A DNA stretch of 64,000 bases from Solen grandis (lineage: Eukaryota; Mollusca; Bivalvia; Adapedonta; Solenidae). This document shows positions 21,686 through 34,514 of this stretch, piece by piece; the first letter of the stretch is position 1; each line of letters begins with the position of its first letter. The DNA lies in assembly GCA_021229015.1 (NCBI GenBank), contig CM037782.1:41717226-41781225 (forward strand). Direction: 5' to 3'. The position numbers and the translations under genes are program-made. The notes under the pieces are model-generated. The model was not told the origin of the DNA. It made no database searches and worked only from the letters and a program-made list of their open reading frames with translations.

Positions 21686-24600
21686 ATGCTGTTATATAGG
21701 CATTGGATGATAACATTTATTATAATGGTATATTACCTGGCTCTTTACAGTGCCACTGCATGGACATTATGTGTGATAGGAGCAGGAGCAAGCGGTCTAA
21801 CGGCCATCAAATGTTGCCTGGATGAGGGGCTTGAACCCGCGTGTTTTGAGAGGTCGGATCATATTGCGGGTCAATGGCACTATACAACGGACCCGAAGGA
21901 AGGCCAAAGTCGAGTGATGAAGTCCACGGTTTGCAATACGTCGAAAGAAATGTCTTCTTTTAGCGATTTTCCGGCTCCAGAGGCAATTTCTTTTCGAATT
22001 TCATGTTTTACAACTGTTTAAGAAGCTTTACGCAACAAAGTTGTAAGTGTGTCTTCCCTGGCCATAACCATGGATAGTAGATTTTATCCTCTCCTGCGAC
22101 AAGGCAAAGGCTAAACCCGTCAAAACTGCCTTAAATGATCACTCGGTAAAGCTAGAGAAAGAAAGAATCTGCTTGTTGCTAATGGTGCTATCTCGAGATG
22201 AAAAGATCTCGTTGCAAAAAAAATTGACAAATGGGTGCCTGGAAAGCATAATGGTAACGCGCTTCGTTTCTCACCTGGTCATGTATTTGAGAGGGTACAG
22301 TTGTCGCCCGTCCAGACACCTTGGTTTTCTCCGGGTTCCATCTCACAATAATGACCACGTACAACACCACCAAAACTATCGAGAGTGATTAACATAACTT
22401 TGTAATCTTTGTAAAATAAATAAAGTTTAAACTTTTTTTTTTTTTTTAAAAAGACAAATGCAACAAAGTTTTGTCATAACATCACGAATACTCGCCAGTA
22501 GAATGAAAGTTAAGTTTCTCAAGTGGGCAATATCGAGTGTTTGGGAACCAAGGTCACTGATGGAATCAACAATTTACCCTCACCAATCTCTTATTAATTA
22601 CTCTGCCATACATAAGTTTTAAAAATCACTCAATTGCATAAAGTTACATTTGGCCAAGGTTTGAAGGAACACTTATTTTGATATTTTGAGATATATCATG
22701 AAAATGCTTTATAAAAAATATACGAATATAGGAAAAATGTTTTAAAAGTCGTCAACTTTTCATTTTTGTTAAGTTATTGTCCTACAATGGAAATACAAAG
22801 TCACATATAATTTCAACCTTACCTTTTAAATGAGAAATGTTCTTTTGTAGGAGTTCAGTATGTTCATGCACAACACCTGTCTTGACAAGTACTTCAACAT
22901 GTACGCTGACAAGTTCAATTTGAGGAAATGGATAGAATTTGAAACAGAGGTTGGTATTTTCTTCATTGACTGATTTTCTTCAGAACTGTTATGAATAAAT
23001 AATATCCAAATGTGTGCCTGTGCGCATGTGATCACATTTTCACTGATTTTCAGGTCGTATCAGTTCGGAAGAGCGATGATTTTATCATTTCCGGAAAGTG
23101 GGACGTCAAATATCGGCAGATGACGTCAGGAGATGTGCAAGAAAAAACATTTGATGCCGTACTCGTCTGTACTGGCCATCACGCCAACGTCAAAATGCCG
23201 TCATTCCCTGGGATGGAGAAATTCGAAGGTCGGATGCTGCATTCACAAAGCTACACAGATTACCATGGCTATGAAGATAAACGGGTGGTTGTCGTGGGTA
23301 TCGGGAACTCTGGCGTTGACATCGCGGTTGAGCTCAGCCGAATCTCCTCTCAGGTTATTCAATTTTCTTTTAGTATATTTCGGTTGCTCTCACTTGCTCA
23401 ACACAAATGATTTAAGTTTAAACGTATTTAATTTATGTTGATTGTGAAACAAGTTCTTACAACTTATACTAAGCCCTCTCAATAAATCCTGTGTAGGACC
23501 AGTACTTTGCGTCTGGAAAGGTCAAAAATTACAATGCTTCGACGAAATTCGACCCTAATACCTTCGAACCACAGTCCAGGGCGCCCAAAAATTCTTATGT
23601 TCCTAAACAAAATGTCAGTCAGATTTCTGAGTCCTAACGTTTGCCGTCTTGTTTACAACACAACAGTGCACTGCCTTTGCCAAGTACACGCGTTTGCCAA
23701 AGAATTTCACTATATTCATCGAATCAACAAACAAAAAATATAGAATGGTAACTTGCGATCTTACATGATTGGGGTCTAGGAAAGGATGTGAAAGAGTACG
23801 TAGTTTAATCTATAGTGGCCGTCGCGAATATTATCCTCTCGAGCTCTTCCGCAACTCAAAATCATAAAGCAGATTGTAAAATAGCCACTTTATTCCAAAC
23901 GTTTTGCAGCTTATTCGACGGTTCATTTTACTCTCTCCGTATGATCTGTATGTGGATATTCAGAACTAAACGTATACAGCAAATCTTTTTCTTTCAATTA
24001 ATCCCTTCTCCGCTGTTGGTTCGAGTCCCGGAAGCGTCTTTCGGGATGTCTTTGAGCTGACACGAGGTAGATCAGAGGTTCTTCCCGTGTGCCTCTGTTG
24101 CTACATGACTGGTAAATTGACGCAGCATCGGTTAAACAACAACAATACTTGCCTTATTATTAAGCTACGGTACAATGAGGTCATGAAATGTCAGAAGATT
24201 GTTGTAGGTCGTAGATAAACATTTTTGAATTGCTGAGATTTATGTAAACAAATTGGGAGATTGTATTACGATTCTTGCAAAACACCGTCCAGTTGTTTGG
24301 TGATTTCAGATGGCATAGTTCTTTGACATTGATCCTTGCGTGGCTGTATGCGTAGTGAAATTCTCCTATTGTACCGCTGCTGCCCTCACTTTTTAGCTCA
24401 CCTGAGCACAACGTGCTCAAGGGTGAGCTTATGTGATGGCCCTTCGTCCGGCGCCCGTCGTGCGTCGTCAACAATTTGGCTAGTTAACACTCTAGAGGCC
24501 ATATTTTTAGGCCAATCTTCATGAAACTTGGTCAGAATGTTTGTCTCAATAAAAACTTGGACAAGTTCGAAATTAGGTCATGAGGGGTCAAAAAGTAGGT

Positions 24601-27600
24601 CACGAGGTCAAGTCTTATAAAAACCTTGTAAACACTCTAGAAGCCACAGTTTTAGCCCAATCCTCATGAAACTTGGACAGAATGTTTCTCTCCATAAAAT
24701 CTTGTACAAATTCAAAATTGGGTCATGTCAGGTCAAAAAGTAGGTCATGAGGTCAAGTCTTATAAAAACCTTGTTAACACTCTAGAGGCCACATTTTTGG
24801 CCAAATCTTTATGAAACTTGGTCAGAATGTTTGTCTCCATTAAATATTGGACAAATTCTACTTTTGATCATGTGGGGTCAAAAAGTAGGTCATGAGGTCA
24901 AATCTAAGAAAAACCTTGTAAACACTCTAGAGGCCACATTTTTGGCCCAATCTTTATGAAACTTGGTCAGAATGTTTCTTTCTATACAATCTTGGACAAG
25001 TACAAATTTGGACCTTGTGGGGTCAAAAAGTAGGTCATGAGTTCAAATCTTAGAAAAAACATTGTTTACACTCCATAGGCCACATTTTTGGCCATATCTT
25101 CATGAAACTTGTTCATAATGTCTGTTTTCATAAAATCTTTAACAAGTTTAAAAGTGGGTCATGTGGGGTCAAAAAGTTGGTCAATATGAAAAATCCAACA
25201 TATGTTGCTCATTTATAATCAGGTGAGCGATCCAGGGCCATCATGGCCCTCTTGTTACATAATTTAATATATCTTTATAATTACATACAAATGCTAATAT
25301 TTCTTTTAGCGGTTTGTGTATTTGAGAGGGGTGAAAAGCATCATGTTGCTTCCTTCCTAACGGCAACTTAAACGCTTGCATTTTTATTACCAATCCTTGT
25401 TTCTTTTAAAAGGTTTATCTGAGCACCAGGCGAGGCTCTTGGATTCAAAGCCGCATTGCCAAAGATGGGAAGCCTTTAGACATGGTCCTATTAACCCGCT
25501 TCGCAGCTTTATATAAACACCTTTTTCCCAATCAACTTAATAAAACTTTGCGCAAAACTCTGAACCACCGCTTCAACCACAAAACCTATTCCCTTGAACC
25601 GGCCAATGAACCTAACCAACAGGTAATATCAATCAGTGATGCTCTTCCGAACAAGGTTGCTTCTGGTGCTATCAAAATCAATACAAACATTAAAGAGATC
25701 ACAGAAAATGGCGTCGTGTTTGTTGATGGCTCCACCGCCGACGATATTGATGCCATCATATTTGCTACTGGCTATATTTTTGACTTTCCGTTTCTGGACA
25801 AGAGTGTCATCAAAGTGGTTGACAACCGTGTAGATCTGTACAAGTACATATTCCAACCCGATCTAGAGAAGCAGACCTTAGCTGTGATTGGCTGCGTCCA
25901 GCCCATTGGTGCCATCATGCCCCTTAGTGAGATTCAGTGTCGCTTAGCAACCCGACACTTCAAGGTATACACTTACAACTGATATACTGCTTTTAAATAG
26001 CACAATTTATCCTTTATGTTCAACAGAAACATTTATTGATTAACCAGAGGAGTTTGTTCTTTTCGATCTCCCTCTCTCTCTCTCTCGCTCTTTCTCCCTC
26101 TATGATGTGTGTGTGTGCGTTTCAGACTAAGTCAAATGACTAGACATACCTTGTTTGAATGTTTTGTTTATACTTAAAACATTTTCATGACGTAAAGAAC
26201 ATTATATTGAATATTATACAGTATCAATATCATGAATAAGTTAATAACAGGAAAGCATGAATGCATCAACTCCCCATGCTTATTTTGTGATGTCAAACAT
26301 GAATGAGATACACATCAAACTACATGTACCTAGTATTTCTATTTCATAGAAAAGCATATCACTACTGGAAAGGTTTCGGTCTTTCTCCATAACAAACATT
26401 CTGTTCCCAGGCTTTGGTGAATTTACCATCGAAGCAGAAGATGTTGGAAGACATAAGTGCAAAACATGCGGAAATGAAGCGCTTCGTAAAATCCACGCGC
26501 TTTACGATCATAGTACCTTACCTAGATTATATGGATGAGATCGCAGAGCTGATCGGCTGCAAACCAAACATAGGTAATCTAGTTATGTCACTGTTTATAC
26601 ACGGCACGGAATCTCGTGACTTTTGTGATAACGCGTACTGACTGTCGTAGCCTACGCGAAATGGAATATTGTTATCGGCTATACCTTATGTTTTTATCTT
26701 TATCCTAACAGAAACAGATCTGGATACGGGGCTTGTTTGGGTCGATACGGCCCCGTTCAGACCCATACCACAACTACCTCAGAGTTTGTGTTACACTTTT
26801 AATTTACACAAATCAATATGACAACACTGGATCTGGAATGATATAAGAATGAATTATATCATACAGCATATATTATTAATTTATACAAAAATATTTTGAT
26901 CCAGATTTATCAATTTTTAACAAGAACCATACAATTATTTGTTATCCCTTGCCTCTACTTATTAAACGTAAGAACATATTTTAACATAAATACAATTTGC
27001 ACATAGTGCACATAGTGTTTTGTACCAAAACATATCAGTTTGAAGAATACAATATTAAACTGGCTGATTTTATAAAATGTACATACAAATATAATTTACA
27101 CACATTTTACATGAACCTCCCGGACACACTACATACCGATCTGTGAGATCAAGTCCGTCGCTTCTCTCACATCTCCCCGTACAAACTGCCTGTGAAAACT
27201 GTGTACTGTTAGCTGCAAACCCAAACACCAAAAATATACATGCAAATGTTAAAACACCATGGGACAACGATAGACTAATTCAATTTTCCGATAAATGCAC
27301 TTATTGCAAAAAAGATTAAAACAACCGTATAAAAATATAAGAAGCATTCCATTTCAAACCCGAACTAAAAAGAGACAAAGGTACGACACAAGACAATTAT
27401 AACATGTCTATGAAATAAAAAGTAAGAGCATCGGTTTGGGTGTAAACAAACTTGACCTCCTTTCTAGGTGGGCTGCCATCTTTGTTACTATTTATAGTAA
27501 CTCATTTACATATAAGCATTTTAGGGTATGACACGTAGTGGCCATGTTGTAGGCGCCCATTTTATTTCTTATGTGTGTATTGCGTATGCGTGGTGGCGTG

Positions 27601-28586
27601 GTGGCCATTTTGGATTATCGTATGACATCATGATCTATATTTAGAATGACATCATTATAGTTAGAATTACCTTATCGATAGAATTATCTCATGTTTGTCT
27701 CAATGATGTACAGAGCTGACTTGTACATTCGACCTAGGGCTTGATCACGGGCATTGAGGGTCAGGTCCTTAGCCCTAGGCGGGGACATATGGTATACAAT
27801 AGACAATTCAAACACCGTATGAGAAAAAATGGCAAAGTGTTTTTCTGTTGGCATTTAGTTGTTAATATTATAAATGCATTCAGAGGAATTGTTGAAAGAG
27901 TGAGTACATTATAGAAATGAAAATTACAGAAATTATAAAAAAAAATATGTGTTAAAAAGTAATCGAATTTCTAAACGTTACCAGAATTAAATGTATTTTG
28001 TGATTAAAATGCAATATAGTTTATACTTATTTGCTAAGTAACTATAATTTCTTCATCATAACGATTCAGCGTGTTATCTGCAATATTCCTAAAAAACAAA
28101 GTGGTACATAAAAGAACTTTCCACTGGCGTGCTATCCAATCCGAAAGTTACATTGGGATAACTGGTAGTCATTGCTGACATGGTTTACATAAAACATCAC
28201 GTGGTATTGTTTATGATAGTTCTTCTAAGCGGTTAACTTTGCCATGAACAAAATATTGCCAGAAAAGGTAAGGTGCATTGAAAGCAGAGAAACAGAGTCT
28301 GATAAATGTATGCATGTATTTTACAGGCAAGCTTCTTTTTACCGACCCCCGCTTGGCTTGGAAGTGTCACTTCGACGCGGCCACGCCCTACCAGTACCGG
28401 TTAATGGGACAAGGGTCGTGGTCTGGGGCACGTGATGCCATCATGAACCAGTGGGACCGGACGTACCACCCCTTACAGACACGGCCTGTGCCTGTGATGT
28501 CGGGGTCACTTACAAACATAGGCACCACTATGGCCGTTGTGGCTATCGCCCTCGCTGTCGTGTTGTATTACGTATTGTTCCGTTAG
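21686..28586 (+). CDS. FMO: Flavin-containing monooxygenase, six exons
   Basis: FMOs use FAD, NADPH and O2 to oxygenate nucleophilic N and S atoms, usually anchored in the ER. Exons: 21686-21982, 22851-22949, 23054-23353, 25413-25964, 26411-26573 and 28327-28586. They total 1671 bases, 556 residues plus stop, close to the family's 530-560. All junction phases agree. Motifs: FAD-binding GAGASG (residues 33-38); STVCNTSKEMSSFSDFP; the FMO signature FEGRMLHSQSY; the NADPH-binding VVGIGNSGVD; FATGY; and DAIMNQWDRT near the end. The C-terminus is a hydrophobic helix (MAVVAIALAVVLYYV) followed by FR. Intron 1 has a GC donor (gag|gcaatt). The N-terminus is about 24 residues longer and more hydrophobic than usual. 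An AG at 21751-21752 could instead be an acceptor for a missed first exon. Confidence 0.93.
21983..22850 (+). other. FMO intron 1 with non-canonical GC-AG ends
   Basis: The exon ends ...ccagag and the intron begins gcaatt. The acceptor is ttttgtag before GAG TTC. Using this GC donor keeps phase 0 and joins FPAPE to EFSMFMHN, the expected FMO sequence. No GT nearby preserves the frame. The intron holds a run of T near 22430-22446 but no other gene. Confidence 0.7.
24017..24155 (+). repeat. SINE fragment in FMO intron 3
   Basis: 'ggttcgagtcccggaag' is a pol III box B. It is followed by SINE-body-like sequence (gaggtagatcagaggttctt, then 'tgctacatgactggtaaatt'). The box A half is not clear, so this is a 5'-truncated or diverged copy. 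Confidence 0.55.
24391..25257 (-). mobile_element. Tandem-core element, copy 1 (core unit about 145 bp)
   Basis: It lies in FMO intron 3. One end is 'ttttagctcacctgagcac' with a hairpin (gagcacaacgtgctc) and the 'gtcgtgcgtcgtc' stretch. The other is 'caggtgagcgatccagggcc', then 'atcatggccctcttgtt'. In between are about five degenerate units starting 'aacactctagaggccac' near 24487, 24631, 24775, 24921 and 25068. It is non-autonomous, with no coding sequence. The ends are shared with 35972-36888 and 52621-53947, but the core is not. A Helitron-like or MITE origin is uncertain. Confidence 0.8.
27070..27267 (-). CDS. Candidate small secreted Cys-rich peptide
   Basis: This is a 65-codon open frame antisense within FMO intron 5. 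It starts MSHGVLTFACIFLVFGFAA, a convincing signal peptide with likely cleavage near residues 26-28. A 37-residue mature part follows with six Cys (CTGRC, CPGGSCKMC, YIC). Six Cys in a short secreted peptide suggests disulfide knots, as in defensins or toxins, but the spacing matches no family I can name. A TATA-like 'tatatttttata' stretch lies about 60-90 bases upstream on that strand. It may be only the first exon of a longer gene, since 'atgtgtgtaaat' near the end could be a donor. Evidence is from the sequence only. Confidence 0.35.
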   Translation of the reverse strand: MSHGVLTFACIFLVFGFAANSTQFSQAVCTGRCERSDGLDLTDRYVVCPGGSCKMCVNYICMYIL

Positions 28587-29425
28587 GAAAGTTGTGTATA
28601 AGCCATAAGATTGTCTTACAGGTTGTTTCCTAGCGCAGATTTTCTAAATATTATCAATTTGAAATTGATTTTTTGTTTTTTGTACTTCTTGTGTTTGATT
28701 TGTCATATACTTAATTTGATGGTTAATTCTTGGATGGTGATTTATGGCCCATATATATATTTGAATGTCAGACTGAAACCAACAACAAAACTGCACTAGA
28801 TGTACGAAAACCAGTCAATGCGAATGTCCGTCGGTCAGTCGGACATGTCCGGCATATTTCCATTTTGACCCACGAGAGCGTCTGTTATTGTCGGACACAA
28901 TGTCCGATGAAAAAATGCATACAGCACCGTTTCATTTTCAGAAAATTACTCTATATACTCTAGCCAGACTAGATTTGTCAAGATAAGTTGTGTATATAAC
29001 CAGAGACGTATAAACAGAGATTGGCAGCTTATTCTTTTCCATTATAGATTTTTTGAAGTCGCGCGCGGACAGCGAGATTTCAACGAGACCCGTGCGAGAT
29101 TGGAAACCAAATGCATATGGGAAGTTCCAATGGATATTTAAAATAAAATAGTATTGGTATGGTTATTTTTGTTTAGTAAATTATTTGCTCGATTTCTTTT
29201 GGCATAAACAAACGTCAGTGAGGTTGATCGACCACACGGCAAGATGCAATTAAGGTAAACTATTTTACATGTTTTCCAACATCAGTCAAAAGAACAAGAA
29301 GACCATAACCGGCAAAATTCACGGGTTAGTCTTGTATGTACACTAGGCTGTCATGGATATCGACGTTTACTCGTTCTGCGCTTAGTCATATCGGACAAAT
29401 TTTGCACCTGTTTTTCTTTCTTTCT

Positions 29426-29456
<31 letters not shown>

Positions 29457-29850
29457 TAATTATAATTAAACTAAAAATAGTACTCTAATCATGCATCCGT
29501 CCTTTTCTATCCTTCATTTCATCTAACTTAAGCTAAAATCAGTTGATTTACTTAAAGTATTTGCAAATTAATTGCTGTTCTGTAAGATTCCCCCATACCC
29601 CGTCGAAATGTCCGGTACTCATGTGACAGGACGGCATTCTCGTTAACCTTCGAGGAAATTTGGAAATTTAAAGATTATTATACGGTTAAAAATTTTTAAT
29701 TAAACTGTTTTGCAGATAAGCTAAAGTATATCATGGAAATGAGATTCGACCTTGAATCAAACAATTGATCACCTGTGTTTCCAATAGATGGTTAACATGC
29801 CAGCTCTGTTAACCATGGGCGGATGGTCTCCTATAAAGTAAAGAAAACCG
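28587..29850. other. FMO 3' flank and intergenic DNA
   Basis: No gene is recognised. An AATAAA at about 29142 is the first clear poly-A signal after the FMO stop, but is distant. A (CT)n run lies at about 29430-29456. Several 'gtcggacatgtccg'-type short dyads lie near 28830-28905. Confidence 0.45.
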
Positions 29851-29859
29851 CATGTGTGT

Positions 29860-30760
29860 CCTTATATGGTAAATAACCATGTGTTTTCCCTTTAAGGAAA
29901 ACATGGTCAGCTGTATTGTTCGTATAAGGTAAGCATAGCTATCTGTTTACCCTTTATTATGAGCATTGTCTATATGTTTCGTATAAGGTAAGCATAGCTA
30001 TCTGTTTACCCTTTATTATGAGCATTGTCAGGTATATTTCGTGTATACGGTTAATATAACACAAGCGTTTCACCTATACTTGACTTGACTTGATTATTTG
30101 GGTTTACCGTCGCTTCGACAGTGGAAGAAGACCCCGAATGCACGGAGGCATCCGGGTATAACCACCGACCTACCGCAAGCCAGCTGGGAGGCTTCCTCAC
30201 ATGAACATCCGAATGACCCTGCCGGGATTCGAACCCACGCGGTGAGGGGCCGAGTGAGTGTTAAAGTCAGCGACTTTACCCTCTTGGCCACGGAGGCCCC
30301 TGTTTCACCTATAAAGTAAGCATAACTTTCCGTGTGACCCCTATATAATAAACATGATCAGATGTGTTTCGCTTATAAAGTCCAGTGGTCAACTTTGTTT
30401 CCCCTAGGTAAACATATTTGTCTGTGTATCACCTTTATCATAAACAAAGTCATGTTTGTTTCGCTTATAAAGTTAACAGAATTATCCGTGTTGACAGGTT
30501 AGCATTGTTATGTGTATTTTCTATATGATATACATAGTAGTGTTCAGTCTATAATAAAATTATCTAAGGTATGAATTGGCCCCAAAAACTGGTCACATCC
30601 AAAAACCCAAAAGATAGAGTGGTCACATGCATATATATCCCCTATAAGGTAAAAATGAACACATGCACCCATATATCCCCTATAAAGTAAACTTGGTCCA
30701 TAAGGTTAACGTAGTCGCATGCAATCAAGTTTGTTTTTTTAATAAATTGGGATGTTTGCA
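29860..30760. repeat. Degenerate minisatellite, unit about 30-40 bp
   Basis: Units of the type 'cctataaggtaaacatggtc' plus 'atctgtgtttc' recur with many substitutions. A longer unit, 'cgtataaggtaagcatagct', is perfectly doubled near 29920 and 29980. The array is interrupted by a SINE at 30079-30301. Confidence 0.7.
30079..30301 (-). mobile_element. tRNA-derived SINE, full-length, with 12-bp target duplication
   Basis: In reverse complement it begins 'ggggcctccgtggccaagag' (box A region). It carries 'gggttcgaatcccggcaggg' (box B) and ends 'gtaaacccaaataatcaagt'. 'gtttcacctata' occurs on both sides (30067-30078 and 30302-30313). Removing the SINE restores a minisatellite unit. The same family lies at 31520, 51780 and, decayed, at 51255. 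Confidence 0.85.
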
Positions 30761-31519
30761 CATACAATTAAAGATGACAATTTCGACATTGTCAAACACC
30801 GCGCAAATGAGGGCGATATTTCAGCCAGATATTTTGGAAATGATCTATCCTTATGTATGATCCGATCACGACTCCATGCTGTGTGCTTGACAGTAACTTT
30901 TATGACATAATGTTTTAATGATTAAATTGTACTCCCTAGAGAAATTCAAAATATCTAAATATTGTACAAATTGTACTACTGCAATGTACAAACACCTGAA
31001 ACATCTTGAATTCAAGCAAATCACCGCCCGCTCTTTGTAACAGGATAATAAAATTACATACACTCCTAAAACAGGCTGAAATGTTGCCTAATATTCGGCA
31101 TTGTTCAATTTTTTTTTCTTCTATAAACAAAGGGAATCAACCATCGTTTTGCTCCACATGTTTCACATAAAAACATAATGTCGAAGCTTCATAACAAAAA
31201 TCTCTTTAACTGGGTGAACAAGATTTTTCATCATTTTCTGATCATGATAATTATGGCTTCAGTGTTGCTTTTTTTATCCTAATACATTACATCGAAGTAT
31301 TATGTATGATTAAATCAGATGTCGGAATTAGATGCCAATTTTTGCTTTTTTGATTAAAACCAACAACAACAAAACGTCTGTTCTGGTGAATGGTGTTTCC
31401 TTAAAATTGCACTCATCCTAGATAGTATATCAACGTTTCGTAAAGATGTGTTTATGTTTAAATGAGTTAGGGGCTCAATTTCTTTTTTGCGTTTTACGAT
31501 TTAGTGGAAATTTTCAGAG

Positions 31520-31769
31520 GGGCCTCCGTGGCCGAGAGGGTAAGGTCGCTGACTTAAACACTCACTCAGCCCCTCATCGCGTGGGTTCGAATCCCGGCAG
31601 GGTCATTCGGATTTTCATGTAAGGAAGCCTTCCAGCTGGCTTGCGGTAGGTCGGTGGTTCTACCCGGATGGCTCTGTGCATTCGGGGTCTTCCTCCACCC
31701 GTAATTAGCTGGACGTCGCTATATGACTGAAATACTGTCGGAGTGACGGTAAACTCAAATAGTCAAGTC
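31520..31769 (+). mobile_element. tRNA-derived SINE, full-length, same family
   Basis: It starts 'gggcctccgtggccgagagg', with box B 'gggttcgaatcccggcaggg' and the tail 'gtaaactcaaatagtcaagt'. The 12-bp duplication 'aaattttcagag' flanks it at 31508-31519 and 31770-31781. The head has about 40 bases between the box A arm and box B. This suggests descent from a class II tRNA (Leu/Ser type) with a long variable arm. Confidence 0.85.
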
Positions 31770-32109
31770 AAATTTTCAGAGATGATTTCACTGAAAATAG
31801 ATTTCAATGGAGACATTGTCCCCATGATCACTATATTCATAATTCTTTTAATTTGTATTTGATTTAGCAAGCCGGACACGATTCAGTTGTCAACACCGGT
31901 CTGAATGACTAATGCAAACTAATGACGTCACAGTATATTGGGACAAGACGGACGAAGTAAGGATACTCAGGCATACTGAAGGATGATTAAAAACATGTTT
32001 TAATGTTATTTTAAATAAAAACCCATATTCGACTTTACCCTTGTAACAAAGTGAATACTTTTCTCAGTCAAAATAGTTCAAGTGCCGGATAAAGTGCTAC
32101 TCTCTTATC

Positions 32110-32370
32110 TAATCGGTCCTTGTGGCCAAGTAGTTTGAGCGTCCGCCCCGGAGGTCGTGGTTTTGATCCCTGGCCGCGACTTACCAAAGTCGTACAAAAA
32201 TGGCACTCGTATAGCTCCCATGCTTGGTGCTCATCATATAAGGGTAGTTTCACGGCTGGCTGACTCAGTATCAGAATTATGTGACTGTATCTTTCCCATG
32301 TAGACAAAAGTCCCCAAATGGACTGAAATATTGTCGGTGGGACGGTAAATCCAATCAAACAAACCTCTAT
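32110..32370 (+). mobile_element. tRNA-derived SINE, second family
   Basis: The head reads 'cggtccttgtggccaagtag', then 'gagcgtccgccccggaggtc' and 'ggttttgatccctggccgcg' (box B decayed). The body has 'gtatagctcccatgcttggt' and the tail 'gtgggacggtaaatccaatc'. It is related to the copy at 61556. A (TG)n(G)n microsatellite follows at 32408-32446. Confidence 0.75.
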
Positions 32371-33129
32371 TATCCGGACTCCTCGCCAAGATCACGATGT
32401 TTCTACTATGAGTGTGTGTGTATGTGTGTGTGTGGGGGGGGGGGGGTCCCTAATAGACGATAGGTTAGAGTGTCCTCCCCGTAATAGGAAGATTATTGGT
32501 TCAATCCCGGATAGCAACATACAGATGCCATTCAAATGGCACTTTCATATATTTTTTACTAAGTACACAGCAAAGATTTATTAGTTGTCGTTTATAATTG
32601 AAATTTTATGGAATTTATCGCAATCGACGAGAAGCGATCCATAACATTTCAAATATAAACGATATTGTATTTATAGTTTGTCACGTACGCCATACAGCGT
32701 TGTCTTTGACATCGCATTATGGAAGCGCTCCCGTTTAATTGACAGTTTCACATGATTTTAAGTAGGTTCAGAGCCAGTTTCGTTGAATAAATCTATAATT
32801 TGAGCTAGCAAAACTTGGCGCAAAGCAGTCGCCTGCGAAACTAGCTCCGCCGATAATTTGCTTTGGTCACGTAGGCACCATAAAATCACATTTTCTCCAT
32901 ATTAAGACCTCACGCTTCATTTTTTTTTATTTTTATTTTTTATTTTGCAATATACGAGGATTTTGAATGAAATTACAAGCACTTCATTGGACAAATAAGT
33001 CGTTCAAACTGTAAGGATAATTTTATTACTGGTGAGGTACGATATCAGGATAATGAAACTGGTTGTTGCATCAAGCCATTTGCTTTTGGCTTGATCCTAT
33101 ATCTGTCTCATGTGAACAAAGTTAAGTTT

Positions 33130-33300
33130 TATGTTTCATTGTGTTTAACTTCCCGCCGACAGTATTTCAGTCATTATGAGACAATGTCTACTTGAGACAG
33201 ATATAGAGCTGCCAGACTTCAATATTACGCCGTAGACATGTGACATGATGTCACACCCGTTCACATTATCCAACCAGTCCTGGAACTTCTCTTTTATGAT
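33130..33300 (-). repeat. 3' fragment of the second SINE family
   Basis: The reverse complement contains 'acatgtctacggcgtaatat' and 'gtctcataatgactgaaata', matching the 3' body of the 61556 and 32110 SINEs. The tRNA head is missing. Confidence 0.55.
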
Positions 33301-34514
33301 GAACACCAAGCAAGATTATACCGGTACAATGTTTTGAAGACAAAGTAACCATATGACTTAATTATTGTAAATGAGACGATAATTCTAATCAAACACAAAA
33401 TCTTTAAAGTATTGTGTCGAGTATTTTTTCTCGTGTGCATGAATTAGTATTTACTCATTTATTTTATAATAGAGATTTTTTATATCAAGTCGAGTAGTAT
33501 CAAATTAAAAAAACATATATAGTATTTTAACCCTTTATTATCTTAACTAAACCAAGAGAATAAATAAAAGTTTTTTAAACACATTTATACCGTGACAGAA
33601 TATACACAAGTGTTTTGCATTTCCTGCACAATAAGAAACAGTTAAACGTTTCGATTAAAATCAGTGTATTTCGAATAACTACATGTGTTGTATTCATTCA
33701 CTGCTAGTATCACCCATTATACTTAACAAACATAAAAAATAAAGTGTATACCAGGTAAGCTATTTAAATAAAATTAAACATTAGTGATTAGTGAATAAAC
33801 ACACTTAAATCTCGTTTTGTTTGAGTAAAAACGAGATTGCTTATAAATCATAGTAATGATATAGGCATTTTCCTAGCTCTTGAATATTGATTGGCAAATT
33901 TTTATGTATACTATTTTATTTGAGTATTGATTGAACAAAACATATTTCTAAAAAGTATTTAAGCAAACCTTTTAATAAGTTCTACACAAATATCCTTTCA
34001 CAAATTACTTATATGTTTTATTAACCTTTTATTCCAATTATATTATATTTTGTTATTTTATTATTGAAAAAAAAAACTTGGTATATAAAACTGCCATATT
34101 TGCATTAAATTGTTCTGATAAGTACTAAGAAAATGTAAACGGCAAAAAGAAAAAAAGGAAAAGAAAAAAGTGTTTAGGAACACAATAGATAATTGCATGC
34201 TAAGCTCATTTGTTTAATCAAAATCGTTAACTTTAATAAATGTACTGTTTTTGTTCGCCTTTTCACATTAATTAAAAAATGTGGTGACTTATTTCTTAGC
34301 CTTATATTATTGTATTTGGGTTATCAAATTGGTTCTAAATGTCTTACATTTAGGCTTAATCTGCCATCTATCATACTTCTGAATTAAGATATAGCCAATT
34401 TACATTTGAGAATACCGATGGAATAAGCCACTGTTAGATGTGTATGCTTTGATAAAAAATCCATAAAGTGGAAGTTCAATTCCTCGATTTCGTTCCTTCT
34501 TGCTTTGATAGTAA

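Noticed and set aside
30094..30319. 65-73 codon frames on both strands
   Set aside because: Both are translations of the SINE at 30079-30301.
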